Positions 9,841 through 18,598 of a DNA stretch of 64,000 nucleotides are shown in pieces. The position numbers were made by a program, and so were the translations under genes. The stretch covers positions 124,001 through 188,000 of the forward strand of contig JABCZG010000004.1 in assembly GCA_013289835.1 (NCBI GenBank), given 5' to 3'. Under the pieces are notes generated by a model that was given only the letters and a program-made list of their open reading frames with translations, was not told the DNA's origin and made no database searches. Origin of the DNA: Acidobacteriota bacterium. Lineage in GTDB: Bacteria; Acidobacteriota; Terriglobia; Acidiferrales; UBA7541. Position 1 is the stretch's first letter, and each line of letters starts with the position of its first letter.

Positions 9841-12123
9841 TTGGCAAGCTCGAACGAACGCCACATCGTCGGGACCTCTGTGCCACGCAAGGAAGGCCGG
9901 GACAAAGTCACGGGAGCGGCGCGCTACGTCGACGACATGACCTTGCCCGGCATGCTCTACGGCGCCACAGTGCGCAGCAAGATTGCGCGCGGCAAAATAA
10001 AAAAGATTTCCTTTGATCCCGGCGTGCTCTGGGATGACTTTGTCGTGGTGACAGCCAAGGATATTCCCGGGAAGAACTGCATCGCCCTGATCCTCGACGA
10101 CCAGCCTTGCCTCGCCGCCGAAACCATCAATCATCCCGAGGAACCTATTCTGCTGCTGGCCCATGCCGATCGTCACAAACTTCGCAAAGCGGTCGAGGCG
10201 GTTACCATCGAATATGAATCACTCCCGCCCGTGCACTCTCTCGAGGAGAGCGAGAAACAATCCACCATCATTTGGGGCACCGATAATGTCTTCAAGAAAT
10301 TCCTGGTGGAAAAAGGCGAAGTGGACTCCGTCTGGAGCCAAGCGGCTCACATCGTCGAAGGCGAGTATTTCACCGGCGCGCAGGAACAGCTGTACATCGA
10401 GAACAATGGAGTCATTGCATCGTTCGACCCGCAGCATGGAGTCACCGTCTGGGGCTCGCTGCAATGTCCGTACTACGTTCATAAAGCGTTGCTGGCGCTT
10501 TGCGGGCTCCCCGAAAACAAAGTGCGCGTCGTGCAAATGGAAACAGGCGGCGCGTTTGGCGGGAAGGAAGAGTATCCATCGATGATCGCGGGGCACGCGG
10601 CGCTCCTGGCGATGAAATCCGGCCGGCCCGTCAAAATCGTATACGACCGGATGGAAGATATGGTTGCGACGACGAAGCGACATCCATCGAGAACACGCCA
10701 TCGCACCGCAGTGAGCAAGGATGGAAAGATTCTCGGTGGCGAAATCGAGTTTGTGATTGATGGCGGCGCGTATGCCACGTTGTCCTCGGTGGTTCTCTCG
10801 CGCGGTACCATCCACGCCGGCGGTCCTTATTACTGGCCGAGCGTGCGCATTCGAACGAAGGCGGTGGCAACCAACACGCCCCCGCACGGCGCGTTTCGCG
10901 GATTTGGCGCGCCCCAGAGTCTCTTCGCCATGGAGCGGCACATGGACCGCATCGCTGAAGTCGTGGGGATTTCCCCGATTGAAATCCGGCGGCGGAATTT
11001 CCTGAAGCCGGGTCAGACCACGACCACGCAACAAACCATCCACGAAAAAATAGATCTGGATTCTTTGTTGAGCCGGGCGCTCGAACTCTCTGACTATCAC
11101 GCGAAGAAGAAACGCTTTGCCGTTGAAAACAAAACGGGAACACGCAAAAAAGGAATGGGAATCGCAACTTTTCTTCATGGTGCAGGCTTCACGGGTTCCG
11201 GCGAGCGCTACTTGAACTCGCTGGTTGGCGTCGAGGCCGGCGCCGATGGCGTTGTTCGCGTGCTGGTGTCCAGCGCGGAGTTCGGCCAGGGAACCAACAC
11301 GGTGCTTTGCCAGATTGCGGCGGAGGCGCTCGATCTCCCTTACGAAAATGTAATGATCGCGCAACCGGACACCACGGTCGTTCCGAATAGCGGACCAACG
11401 GTAGCTTCGCGCACGGCGATGATCGTCGGAAAACTTGTGCAGTCCGCCGCCGTCGGAATCAAGCGCACGCTTTCGAATGCAGGACTTCTCGGTGACAGCT
11501 ACACCCCAGAACAATTCCGCACAGCTTGCCGCGAATTCATCGCCGCGCACGGCGCGCTGAAATCCGAAGTGCGTTACGATGCGCCCCCCGGCGTCTACTG
11601 GGACGATGAAAAATATCGCGGTGAGGCGTACGCTGCGTTCGCATGGGCCGTTTACGTCGCGGAAGTTTCCGTGGACCTGGCCTCGTACAGCGTGACCGTG
11701 GATGATTTTGTCGCGCTTCAAGAAGTCGGCAAGGTCCTGCATCCGGTTTTGGCGGAAGGGCAAATCACCGGCGGAGTTGCCCAGGCGATTGGTTTCGCGC
11801 TGTACGAAAAAGTGATCTGGCAAGACGGGCGCATGGTCAACAACCAGATGACGAATTACATCATGCCGACCTCGGCGGATCTGCCGCCCATCCGCGTTTT
11901 CTTCGAACAGAACGGCAACATTCACGGCGCGCATGGCGCCAAAGGCATCGGAGAACTCCCCATGGATGGCCCTGCTCCGGCGATCGTGAATGCCGTGGAA
12001 GATGCCATCGGCGTGCGCTTCAATTCGATTCCTTTGTTACCTGAAGATTTGTTTGAGGCGCTCCAACGGGAGTCTCTTGAGGCGGTCACCTCATCGTCGA
12101 ATTCCACGCGAGGGACTCGATGA
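9841..12123 (+). CDS. xdhA: Xanthine dehydrogenase, molybdopterin-binding subunit
   Basis: The large catalytic subunit that binds the molybdenum cofactor and hydroxylates hypoxanthine and xanthine to urate. About 760 residues. Seen: 'GGAFGGKE' (Moco loop), 'PHGAFRGFGAPQ' with the substrate-binding Arg, 'SSAEFGQGTNTVLCQIAAE' and 'KGIGELPMDGPAPAI' carrying the catalytic Glu. I prefer TTG 9841 because AGGAG ends five bases before it; GTG 9835 is also possible but overlaps that ribosome site. The next gene overlaps by ATGA. The three-subunit split (Moco, FeS, FAD) resembles bacterial XdhABC/PucCDE rather than the fused eukaryotic form. No XdhC-type cofactor chaperone is encoded nearby. Confidence 0.92.
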   Translation: MASSNERHIVGTSVPRKEGRDKVTGAARYVDDMTLPGMLYGATVRSKIARGKIKKISFDPGVLWDDFVVVTAKDIPGKNCIALILDDQPCLAAETINHPEEPILLLAHADRHKLRKAVEAVTIEYESLPPVHSLEESEKQSTIIWGTDNVFKKFLVEKGEVDSVWSQAAHIVEGEYFTGAQEQLYIENNGVIASFDPQHGVTVWGSLQCPYYVHKALLALCGLPENKVRVVQMETGGAFGGKEEYPSMIAGHAALLAMKSGRPVKIVYDRMEDMVATTKRHPSRTRHRTAVSKDGKILGGEIEFVIDGGAYATLSSVVLSRGTIHAGGPYYWPSVRIRTKAVATNTPPHGAFRGFGAPQSLFAMERHMDRIAEVVGISPIEIRRRNFLKPGQTTTTQQTIHEKIDLDSLLSRALELSDYHAKKKRFAVENKTGTRKKGMGIATFLHGAGFTGSGERYLNSLVGVEAGADGVVRVLVSSAEFGQGTNTVLCQIAAEALDLPYENVMIAQPDTTVVPNSGPTVASRTAMIVGKLVQSAAVGIKRTLSNAGLLGDSYTPEQFRTACREFIAAHGALKSEVRYDAPPGVYWDDEKYRGEAYAAFAWAVYVAEVSVDLASYSVTVDDFVALQEVGKVLHPVLAEGQITGGVAQAIGFALYEKVIWQDGRMVNNQMTNYIMPTSADLPPIRVFFEQNGNIHGAHGAKGIGELPMDGPAPAIVNAVEDAIGVRFNSIPLLPEDLFEALQRESLEAVTSSSNSTRGTR

Positions 12124-12617
12124 ATCCATCCCACGAAGCGAGGGCAACGTCCACAGTTTCGTTCGCCGTTAACGGAGAACTGAGAAACGTCCGCGTTCAC
12201 CCGATGGAACGATTGTTGGATGTGCTGCGGAACGAACTCGGATTGACGGGTGCAAAAGAAGGATGCGGCGAAGGCGAGTGCGGCTCCTGTTCTGTGTTGA
12301 TGGACGGGCTGCTAGTGAATAGCTGCCTCGTTCCCGTGGCGCAAGCAGACGGTTCGAACGTTGTAACCATCGAGGGAATCGCGGCGCGCTCGCTGCTGCA
12401 TCCTCTGCAGCAAGCGTTCCTCGAAAGTGGCGGCGCACAGTGCGGCATCTGCACACCGGGAATGATTCTGGCGGCAGTTCACCTCCTCGAAAAAAAACCA
12501 CAACCAACGCCGGCAGAAATCCGCGAAGGACTCGCGGGCAATTTGTGCCGCTGCACGGGTTACACGCAGATTTTTGAAGCGGTGGCCAAGGCCGTGCAGC
12601 CGCGGGTCGCAAGATGA
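12120..12617 (+). CDS. Xanthine dehydrogenase, 2Fe-2S subunit
   Basis: Electron-transfer subunit of xanthine dehydrogenase with two [2Fe-2S] clusters. The 165 residues show the plant-type ferredoxin cluster 'GCGEGECGSCSVLMDG' followed by a single Cys in 'NSCLVP', and the second cluster 'QCGICTPGM' plus 'NLCRCTGY'. All eight cysteines are present. The ATG overlaps the stop of the Moco subunit (ATGA) and its own stop overlaps the FAD subunit start the same way, so the three are translationally coupled. Confidence 0.95.
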   Translation: MNPSHEARATSTVSFAVNGELRNVRVHPMERLLDVLRNELGLTGAKEGCGEGECGSCSVLMDGLLVNSCLVPVAQADGSNVVTIEGIAARSLLHPLQQAFLESGGAQCGICTPGMILAAVHLLEKKPQPTPAEIREGLAGNLCRCTGYTQIFEAVAKAVQPRVAR

Positions 12618-13492
12618 GAGCCGATCCAACCGATTACAAACTGGTTTCGCCGGGGAGTCTTCAGGGCGTGCTCTCCCTGCTCTCTGCCGAACCGAAGCGG
12701 TGGCTGCCCATTGCCGGCGGAACCGACGTGATGGTTTTGTATTCAGCCGGGAAACTGCCGAACCGAAATTTGGTCAACCTCTGGAATGTCCCGGAGCTCC
12801 GACAGCTTGAAGTCTTCCCTGATCGGATTCGAATCGGCGCAACATGCACGTATTCTAGCTTGCGCAACCATGCAATTGTTTCGCGGGAGTTCCCTCTGCT
12901 GGCTACGGCCGCATCCTGGACCGGTGGAATTGCGAACCAGAATCGCGGAACGCTCGGCGGCAACATCGCGAACGCATCACCGGCCGCCGATTCCCTTCCC
13001 GCCCTGCTCGTTTATGACGCCGAGCTGACACTGGTTTCGTTGCGCGGCGAGCGGCGTGTTCCCTACCGGGAATTTCATACCGGATATAAAAAGACAGTGC
13101 TTGCGCCCGACGAGCTGATTCGCGACATTTCGCTGCCCAGACGATTTTCCGGATATGTCACATATACGCGGAAAGTTGGAGCACGCAACGCGCAGGCCAT
13201 TTCGAAGGTCTGCCTTGCCGCGTTGGGCCGAATCGCGAACGGAGTGATTCAGGATGTTCATCTCGCTCTCGGAAGCGTCGCGCCAATTCCTCTTCGTCTG
13301 ACCGAAACGGAGCAACTGCTCATCGCGAAAAAGATCCACTCATCGCTATTCGGAACGGTCAGAAGAACACTGATCCAGGAAATTCGCCCGATTGACGACA
13401 TCCGGTCCACGGCTCGCTATCGGACGGCAGTTGCGGGGAATTTGGTCGTCGAGTTTCTGGGGAAGCTTACGGCAGAGAGTGCGCGCTCGTGA
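12614..13492 (+). CDS. Xanthine dehydrogenase, FAD-binding subunit
   Basis: FAD-binding subunit (292 residues) that passes electrons from the 2Fe-2S clusters to NAD or another acceptor. 'PIAGGTDVMV' and 'NRGTLGGNIANASPAAD' are the two FAD-binding motifs of the CO-dehydrogenase flavoprotein family. Start and stop both overlap neighbours by four bases (ATGA and GTGA). The end of the protein runs directly into the OHCU decarboxylase gene, tying urate formation to urate breakdown in one transcript. Confidence 0.93.
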   Translation: MRADPTDYKLVSPGSLQGVLSLLSAEPKRWLPIAGGTDVMVLYSAGKLPNRNLVNLWNVPELRQLEVFPDRIRIGATCTYSSLRNHAIVSREFPLLATAASWTGGIANQNRGTLGGNIANASPAADSLPALLVYDAELTLVSLRGERRVPYREFHTGYKKTVLAPDELIRDISLPRRFSGYVTYTRKVGARNAQAISKVCLAALGRIANGVIQDVHLALGSVAPIPLRLTETEQLLIAKKIHSSLFGTVRRTLIQEIRPIDDIRSTARYRTAVAGNLVVEFLGKLTAESARS

Positions 13493-14001
13493 GCGAGGTT
13501 CTCGCTCGCTGGAACGGATTGTCGCAAGAGGAAGCTGTGCAAGAGATTTTGCCTTGCTGCGGCTCGAAAACTTGGGCAGCAAAAATGGCTGCAAAGCGGC
13601 CAATCCTGGATGAAAGCTCCTTGCTTGCAACTTCAGATACCATGTGGGGAAGTCTGGGAGAAGCGGATTGGCTGGAAGCGTTTCAGAGTCATCCACGAAT
13701 CGGCGAGTCGCGCGCGGAAAAGGTCGCCACGGCACAATCTTCTGCGTGGTCGGAGCAGGAACAACAAAAAGCTGCAGCTGCCGAAGAAGCCATGAAGACT
13801 GCGCTGAGGTGGGGCAATCGGGAGTACGAACTGAAGTTCGGGCGGATTTTTATTGTGTGCGCGACGGGAAAATCGGCTGGCGAAATCCTGGAGATTCTGC
13901 GGCGCCGGTTGCAAAATGATCCAGTAACGGAACTCCGCCGGGCGGCCGAGGAGCAGCGGCAGATTATGCAGATTCGAATAAGAAAATGGCTCGCACAATG
14001 A
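13489..14001 (+). CDS. uraD: 2-oxo-4-hydroxy-4-carboxy-5-ureidoimidazoline (OHCU) decarboxylase
   Basis: Decarboxylates OHCU to S-allantoin, the third step of urate oxidation. 170 residues from a GTG overlapping the previous stop. The family core 'FQSHPRIGES' with the catalytic His at about residue 68, followed by 'SEQEQ' at about 88-92, is clear. The C-terminus 'RRAAEEQRQIMQIRIRKWL' matches the usual terminal helix. Overlaps the HIU hydrolase gene by four bases if that starts at 13998. Confidence 0.9.
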   Translation: MSEVLARWNGLSQEEAVQEILPCCGSKTWAAKMAAKRPILDESSLLATSDTMWGSLGEADWLEAFQSHPRIGESRAEKVATAQSSAWSEQEQQKAAAAEEAMKTALRWGNREYELKFGRIFIVCATGKSAGEILEILRRRLQNDPVTELRRAAEEQRQIMQIRIRKWLAQ

Positions 14002-14342
14002 ATCGCATTTCTACGCACGTTTTGGATACGGCCAAAGGCAAACCCGCCGCGGGTGTGCCGGTGCGCCTCGAGCGGCAAGATTCTTCCGGCACGTGGACTC
14101 CGCTCGGTTCTGCGCGAACGGATCAGGACGGACGCTGCGGTCAACTCTTGCCGGCGGGAGCAACGCTCGCCGAAGGCGTGTATCGATTGACGTTCGAGAC
14201 GGCGACTTATTTCGCAGCAAGCGCCGCCGATGGATTGTATCCGGTCGTGGAGATCACGTTTCGAATCCGGGGCGGCGAATCGCAGTTTCACATTCCGCTG
14301 CTGTTGAGCCCAAACGGTTACACCACGTATCGAGGGAGCTGA
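13998..14342 (+). CDS. uraH: 5-hydroxyisourate hydrolase (transthyretin-like)
   Basis: Hydrolyses 5-hydroxyisourate to OHCU. About 114 residues starting 'MNRISTHVLDTAKGKPA' with the catalytic His near the N-terminus, and ending in the diagnostic C-terminal tetrapeptide Tyr-Arg-Gly-Ser. I choose ATG 13998, which overlaps the uraD stop as ATGA; an in-frame ATG at 13986 would add four residues and lengthen the overlap. Only one base separates its stop from the puuD start. Confidence 0.93.
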   Translation: MNRISTHVLDTAKGKPAAGVPVRLERQDSSGTWTPLGSARTDQDGRCGQLLPAGATLAEGVYRLTFETATYFAASAADGLYPVVEITFRIRGGESQFHIPLLLSPNGYTTYRGS

Positions 14343-14343
14343 G

Positions 14344-15162
14344 ATGAGTTCTGCAATCCGCGAATGGCTGAATCTCAGCGTGCGGTGGATTCACGTTTTC
14401 GCGGGAATCATGTGGGTGGGGCAAACATATTACTTTACCTGGCTGGACGGCCAATTCACGAAACTCGAAAAGAAAGCCGATTCGAGTGCAGCCGATTCAA
14501 AAGTGTGGATGGTGCACAGCGGTGGCTTTTACGCCGTCGAAAAACAAAAGTCTTTGGGAGTTTCCGCGGAACAAGTGCGGTGGTTTCGCTGGGAAGCGCT
14601 GATGACCTGGCTGGCTGGCGTGATTCTTCTAGTGCTTGTTTATTACCTAGGAGACGGGCTCATCGATCCGGACGTTGCAGACATTTCGAAACAAACGGGG
14701 ATTGCTATCGGAGCTGGCTCGATGATCGTAGGGTGGTTGATTTACGATCTGGCGGTACGGTCCGCGTTGGGAAAATCGCAGAGCGCGTTTGCGGGATTTG
14801 GTTTGGTGATGACGGCGGCGACGGCGTGGGGATTGACGCACGTGATGAGCGGCCGCGCCGCGTATATCCACGTGGGCGCAGTCTTCGGCACGATTATGAC
14901 GCTGAATGTGTGGATGCGGATTCTTCCCGCGCAGCGCAAGATGATCGCGGTGGCCGCAGCGGGCGAGAAATTCGATCCGTCACTCGGCGCGCAAGCGAAG
15001 TTGCGCTCGAAACACAATACGTTTCTGGCAGTTCCGGTTGTGTTTCTGATGCTGAGCACTCATTTCCCGGTCGCGACGTATGGCAATCATTACAACTGGG
15101 AGATTATGGTGACTCTCATCGTCGCGGGATGGATCGCCGCGAAGTTTATTCGAGAATTCTGA
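14344..15162 (+). CDS. puuD: PuuD-type membrane urate hydroxylase lacking the cytochrome c domain
   Basis: Membrane protein of 272 residues that fits the transmembrane 'urate oxidase N-terminal' domain of PuuD, the enzyme proposed to oxidise urate to 5-hydroxyisourate in bacteria without soluble uricase. 'WIHVFAGIMWVGQTYYFTW' near the start, 'VHSGGFYAVEK', 'TAATAWGLTHVMSGRAAY' and 'THFPVATYGNHYNW' carry the conserved His residues; about seven hydrophobic segments are visible. Known PuuD proteins continue into a C-terminal cytochrome c domain of roughly 100 residues. Here the protein stops after the last membrane helix and no CxxCH occurs, so electrons must leave by a separate carrier. Its place between uraH and allC supports the function. 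Confidence 0.85.
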   Translation: MSSAIREWLNLSVRWIHVFAGIMWVGQTYYFTWLDGQFTKLEKKADSSAADSKVWMVHSGGFYAVEKQKSLGVSAEQVRWFRWEALMTWLAGVILLVLVYYLGDGLIDPDVADISKQTGIAIGAGSMIVGWLIYDLAVRSALGKSQSAFAGFGLVMTAATAWGLTHVMSGRAAYIHVGAVFGTIMTLNVWMRILPAQRKMIAVAAAGEKFDPSLGAQAKLRSKHNTFLAVPVVFLMLSTHFPVATYGNHYNWEIMVTLIVAGWIAAKFIREF

Positions 15163-15207
15163 GTGACCCAAAATCTCAGCCAAGCGTGACGGCGAATTCG
15201 AGTGTGG

Positions 15208-16467
15208 ATGACCGAAGATTTTTCAAAACTCGCGGAAGAGGTGATCGCGCGCTGCCGGAAGCTGGCGACGTTTTCAGAAGACGCGGGCGGCACGCGACGA
15301 ACCTTTCTTTCCGCACCATTGCGCGATTGCCATCGCGAAGTTTCCTTGTGGATGAAACCTCTTGGCATGACTGTGTCCGTGGATGCGGTTGGAAATTTGC
15401 GCGGGATTTATCCAGGAGCGTCGCCGGGAGCGCCGCGGATTTTGATTGGATCGCATTTGGACTCGGTACCGAATGCAGGAGCGTTCGATGGGATACTTGG
15501 GGTGGTGATTGCAATTGGGCTTGTGGAATCGCTGGATGGGCAGAAGCTGCCGTTCGGGATTGAGGTTGTTGGTTTTTCGGAAGAAGAAGGAGTGCGGTTC
15601 GGAGTTCCTTTTATCGGAAGTCGCGCGCTGGTCGGCCGAGTGGACGAGGAACTGTTGAGACGCAAGGATGCGAATGGAATTTCGATCCGCAAGGCGATTC
15701 AGGATTTTGGGTTGAATCCGAATGAAATTTCCAGAGCGGTGCTGAGTGACGATTGTCTGGGCTACTTCGAATTTCATATCGAGCAAGGACCGGTGCTGGA
15801 AAGTTTGGGGAGGCCACTGGGAGTTGTGGAAGCAATCGTCGGGCAGAACCGATTGGAATTTGTTTTTTCAGGGCAAGCGAATCATGCAGGCACTACGCCA
15901 ATGAATTTGCGGCACGATGCGCTGGCCGCGGCGGCGGAGTGGATTGTCGCAGTTGAAACTCTTGCGCAGCGCGCTCCGGGTCTGGTGGCGACGGTGGGAT
16001 TCGTGGAAGCGAAGCCCGGCGCGACCAACGTAATTACCGGAGCTGCGCGCGCCACGCTGGACATTCGGCACGCTTCGGATCGTGTGCGAACCGAGTCGCT
16101 GGATGAGTTGATCCGGCAAGCAGAGTCGATCGCGGCACGACGCGGGCTCACGGTAACGTGGAAAACACTTCTCGCTCAGAATGCCGTGGCGATGGATCCT
16201 TTCATGACGGAACAGATCGAGAAAGCCGTACAAAAGTCTGGTTGCGAGCCACATCGCATGGCCAGCGGCGCGGGGCATGATGCTATGATCCTGGCGGAAA
16301 AAGTTCCCGCGGCGATGATTTTCTTGCGATCACCCGGGGGCATCAGCCACGACCCGTCGGAATCGGTGCATCTCGATGACGTCGCGAAAGCGCTGGAGTG
16401 CGGGCGGCACTTGCTGATGCAGCTTGCGGCTTCGCGGGAATTTCTTGGAAGGACGTGCCGTGCATAA
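15208..16467 (+). CDS. allC: Allantoate amidohydrolase (M20 family)
   Basis: Converts allantoate to ureidoglycine, CO2 and ammonia. 419 residues from ATG 15208 (GTG 15202 adds two residues). M20 di-metal ligands: 'GSHLDSVPNAGAFDG' (His and Asp), 'SEEEGVRF' (Glu), 'FHIEQGP' (His) and the C-terminal 'GISHDPSE' His. 'SGQANHAGTTPM' marks the dimerisation-domain His. Sequence style is that of the hydantoinase/carbamoylase subgroup, where allantoate amidohydrolase belongs; the choice rests on the neighbours. Its 3' end overlaps the ureidoglycine aminohydrolase start by eight bases. Confidence 0.9.
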   Translation: MTEDFSKLAEEVIARCRKLATFSEDAGGTRRTFLSAPLRDCHREVSLWMKPLGMTVSVDAVGNLRGIYPGASPGAPRILIGSHLDSVPNAGAFDGILGVVIAIGLVESLDGQKLPFGIEVVGFSEEEGVRFGVPFIGSRALVGRVDEELLRRKDANGISIRKAIQDFGLNPNEISRAVLSDDCLGYFEFHIEQGPVLESLGRPLGVVEAIVGQNRLEFVFSGQANHAGTTPMNLRHDALAAAAEWIVAVETLAQRAPGLVATVGFVEAKPGATNVITGAARATLDIRHASDRVRTESLDELIRQAESIAARRGLTVTWKTLLAQNAVAMDPFMTEQIEKAVQKSGCEPHRMASGAGHDAMILAEKVPAAMIFLRSPGGISHDPSESVHLDDVAKALECGRHLLMQLAASREFLGRTCRA

Positions 16468-17206
16468 TCTCGGTCAAACGCGCAGCTCTCATCAACGCAA
16501 TCATCTGCTCCTCACGCCAGACACGTTTGTGCGCACCACGTTGCCCGGAATGAAGAATGCATTCGCAAACGTTCACGTCGGCCCGGCACTCGGCGCGGCG
16601 TTCACAGAATACACGGTTGAGTTTGAACCGAAGGGCGAATTGGGGCCTACGGCGGCGCAGCGTTTTATTTACGTGATGGACGGAGCGGTAACGCTGGAGG
16701 TCAAGGGAAAACGGCACGAGCTCGGCGCGCGCGGTTATGCGTATTTGCCTGAAGATTTTCCGCACAAGATTGCCGCAAAGCAAAAAAGCAGCGTTGCGGT
16801 CGTTGAGAAGTTTTACGAGCAAATCGATAAAATCCAGCTGCCCCGCTTGATTGTTTCGAGCGAGGATTCGATTTCCTCGCATGCGCTCGACGGCGATTCC
16901 GATCTACAGGTCAAGTGCCTGCTGCCCGACGAACCGCATTTTGATTTTGCGGTGAACACGATGGTGTACCAGCCTGGCGCGGCGCTGCGCATGGTGGAAA
17001 TGCACGTGATGGAGCATGGATTGATCATGCTCGAAGGAAGCGGCATCTACCGGCTGGGTGATTCGTGGTATCCGGTGACAGCTGGCGATTTTATTTGGAT
17101 GGCGCCGTGGTGCCCGCAGTGGTTTGGGGCGATTGGGAAAGTACCTGCTAAATATCTGATTTACAAAAACTGGAACCGGCACCCTCTCGGCGACGCGAAA
17201 AAATGA
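16460..17206 (+). CDS. allE: (S)-ureidoglycine aminohydrolase (bicupin)
   Basis: Hydrolyses S-ureidoglycine to S-ureidoglycolate and ammonia. A 248-residue two-cupin protein starting at GTG 16460, six bases after AAGGA. The C-terminal cupin has the full metal set known for plant and E. coli enzymes: Glu180, His182 and His186 in 'EMHVMEH', and Gln220 in 'CPQWF'. The N-terminal cupin has 'GAVTLEVKG' but no metal ligands, as in the family. It overlaps allC upstream and its stop overlaps the next M20 gene (ATGA), so the three final ureide steps are translationally coupled. Confidence 0.93.
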   Translation: MHNLGQTRSSHQRNHLLLTPDTFVRTTLPGMKNAFANVHVGPALGAAFTEYTVEFEPKGELGPTAAQRFIYVMDGAVTLEVKGKRHELGARGYAYLPEDFPHKIAAKQKSSVAVVEKFYEQIDKIQLPRLIVSSEDSISSHALDGDSDLQVKCLLPDEPHFDFAVNTMVYQPGAALRMVEMHVMEHGLIMLEGSGIYRLGDSWYPVTAGDFIWMAPWCPQWFGAIGKVPAKYLIYKNWNRHPLGDAKK

Positions 17207-18450
17207 ACCTGGAAATCGATCAGAAGCGGCTGCTCTCCGAATTGGAGACGCTGGCTACTATTTCGGACGCGGTGCCTCCCGCGGTTACCAGAATAGTTTT
17301 CACGCCGACAGACTTGAGAGCGCGCGCATGGATCATCGCACGGTGTGAAGAAGCCGGGCTCGCGGTGCGGCAAGACGCGATTGGAAATATTCTTGCCCGG
17401 TGGAACGGCGCCGATGCTGCCGCGCCCGCCGTGGGAACAGGCTCGCATATTGACGCGATTCCGAACGCCGGCAAATACGATGGCGTTGTCGGTGTCCTTG
17501 GCGGACTCGAAGCGATTCGCGCGCTGCAACGGAGCGGATTGCGACCGAAGAATTCCATCGAGCTGCTGGTGTTTGCGACGGAGGAGCCAACACGCTTTGG
17601 CATCGGCTGCCTGGGCAGCCGGTTGCTTTCGGGAACTCTTTCCGCGGGAGCCGCTGCAAAATTGAAAGATGGTGACGGCGAATCGGTGGACGATGTTCGT
17701 CGGAAGGCCGGCTTCGGTGGAAAGCTTGAGGATGTGCAGCTCCAGAAAGGTTATTACAAAGCATTCGTGGAATTGCACATTGAGCAGGGTCCGCTGCTCG
17801 AGCGGAGCAAGACTTCGCTTGGAATCGTGACGCGAATCGCGGCTCCCGCAAGTTTGCGCGTTTCCATCGAAGGCGCGGGCGGGCATGCGGGCGGCGTGCT
17901 GATGCCGGATCGCAAGGATGCGCTCTGCGCTGCGGCGGAACTGATTCTGGCTGCGGAACATGCGGCACGCTCGAGCGGCGCTGTGGACACCGTTGCGACT
18001 GTCGGCATCTGCGAAGTTTTTCCCGGCGCCATCAACAGCATTCCCAGCCGTGTGAAGATAACGCTCGACATTCGAGATACGGATCTCGCGCGGCGTGACA
18101 GCGTGATGCAAACGATTGAGCAGACGTCACTGAGTCTTTCGCAGAAGCGTGGCGTCTCGATTCAATCTGAGTTGCTTAACGCCGACGCGCCGGCCGAATG
18201 CGCCCGTGAAGTACGTGCCGCTTTGTCTGATGCTTGCCGCAAACGTGGCTTCCCTTTTCTCGAGATGGTGAGCCGGGCGTATCACGATTCCCTTTTCATG
18301 TCGCGAATTGCTCCCACGGGCATGCTTTTTATTCCGTGCCGGAATGGATACAGCCATCGGCCGGATGAGTACGCTGCGCCCGAAGACATTGCCCGCGGAG
18401 CGCTGGTCCTGGCGGAGGCCCTAGCGAAGCTGTCTAGCAGTTCTCAGTGA
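17203..18450 (+). CDS. Ureidoglycolate amidohydrolase (M20 family, plant-type)
   Basis: Second M20 hydrolase of the cluster, 415 residues, assigned to S-ureidoglycolate to glyoxylate plus two ammonia and CO2. It differs from allC at key places and matches my memory of plant UAH: 'GSHIDAIPNAGKYDGVVG', 'EEPTRFGIGCLGSRLL', 'ELHIEQGPLLE', 'SRAYHDSLFM' and 'GYSHRPDEY'. M20 metal ligands are all present. The ATGA overlap with the ureidoglycine aminohydrolase places it directly after the enzyme that makes its substrate. No ureidoglycolate lyase (AllA) is visible, so the nitrogen should be released as ammonia rather than urea. Confidence 0.88.
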   Translation: MNLEIDQKRLLSELETLATISDAVPPAVTRIVFTPTDLRARAWIIARCEEAGLAVRQDAIGNILARWNGADAAAPAVGTGSHIDAIPNAGKYDGVVGVLGGLEAIRALQRSGLRPKNSIELLVFATEEPTRFGIGCLGSRLLSGTLSAGAAAKLKDGDGESVDDVRRKAGFGGKLEDVQLQKGYYKAFVELHIEQGPLLERSKTSLGIVTRIAAPASLRVSIEGAGGHAGGVLMPDRKDALCAAAELILAAEHAARSSGAVDTVATVGICEVFPGAINSIPSRVKITLDIRDTDLARRDSVMQTIEQTSLSLSQKRGVSIQSELLNADAPAECAREVRAALSDACRKRGFPFLEMVSRAYHDSLFMSRIAPTGMLFIPCRNGYSHRPDEYAAPEDIARGALVLAEALAKLSSSSQ

Positions 18451-18598
18451 TCAGTTGTCAGTGCTCCGTAGGAGAAGAAGACCCACATCACCGTTCGTCC
18501 GCGAAGCTTCCGAGAGAAGCCTCACCCGTCCCGACCCGGTCGGAACAGATTCCGGGGTGGGCTACAGTCAGGTAGGACCCACTTTCTGGTTAACCATA

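Noticed and set aside
10219..11934. 571-codon open frame antisense to the xanthine dehydrogenase large subunit
   Set aside because: GC-rich codon bias leaves the opposite strand open; no domain, low-complexity basic sequence, and the sense strand is clearly coding.
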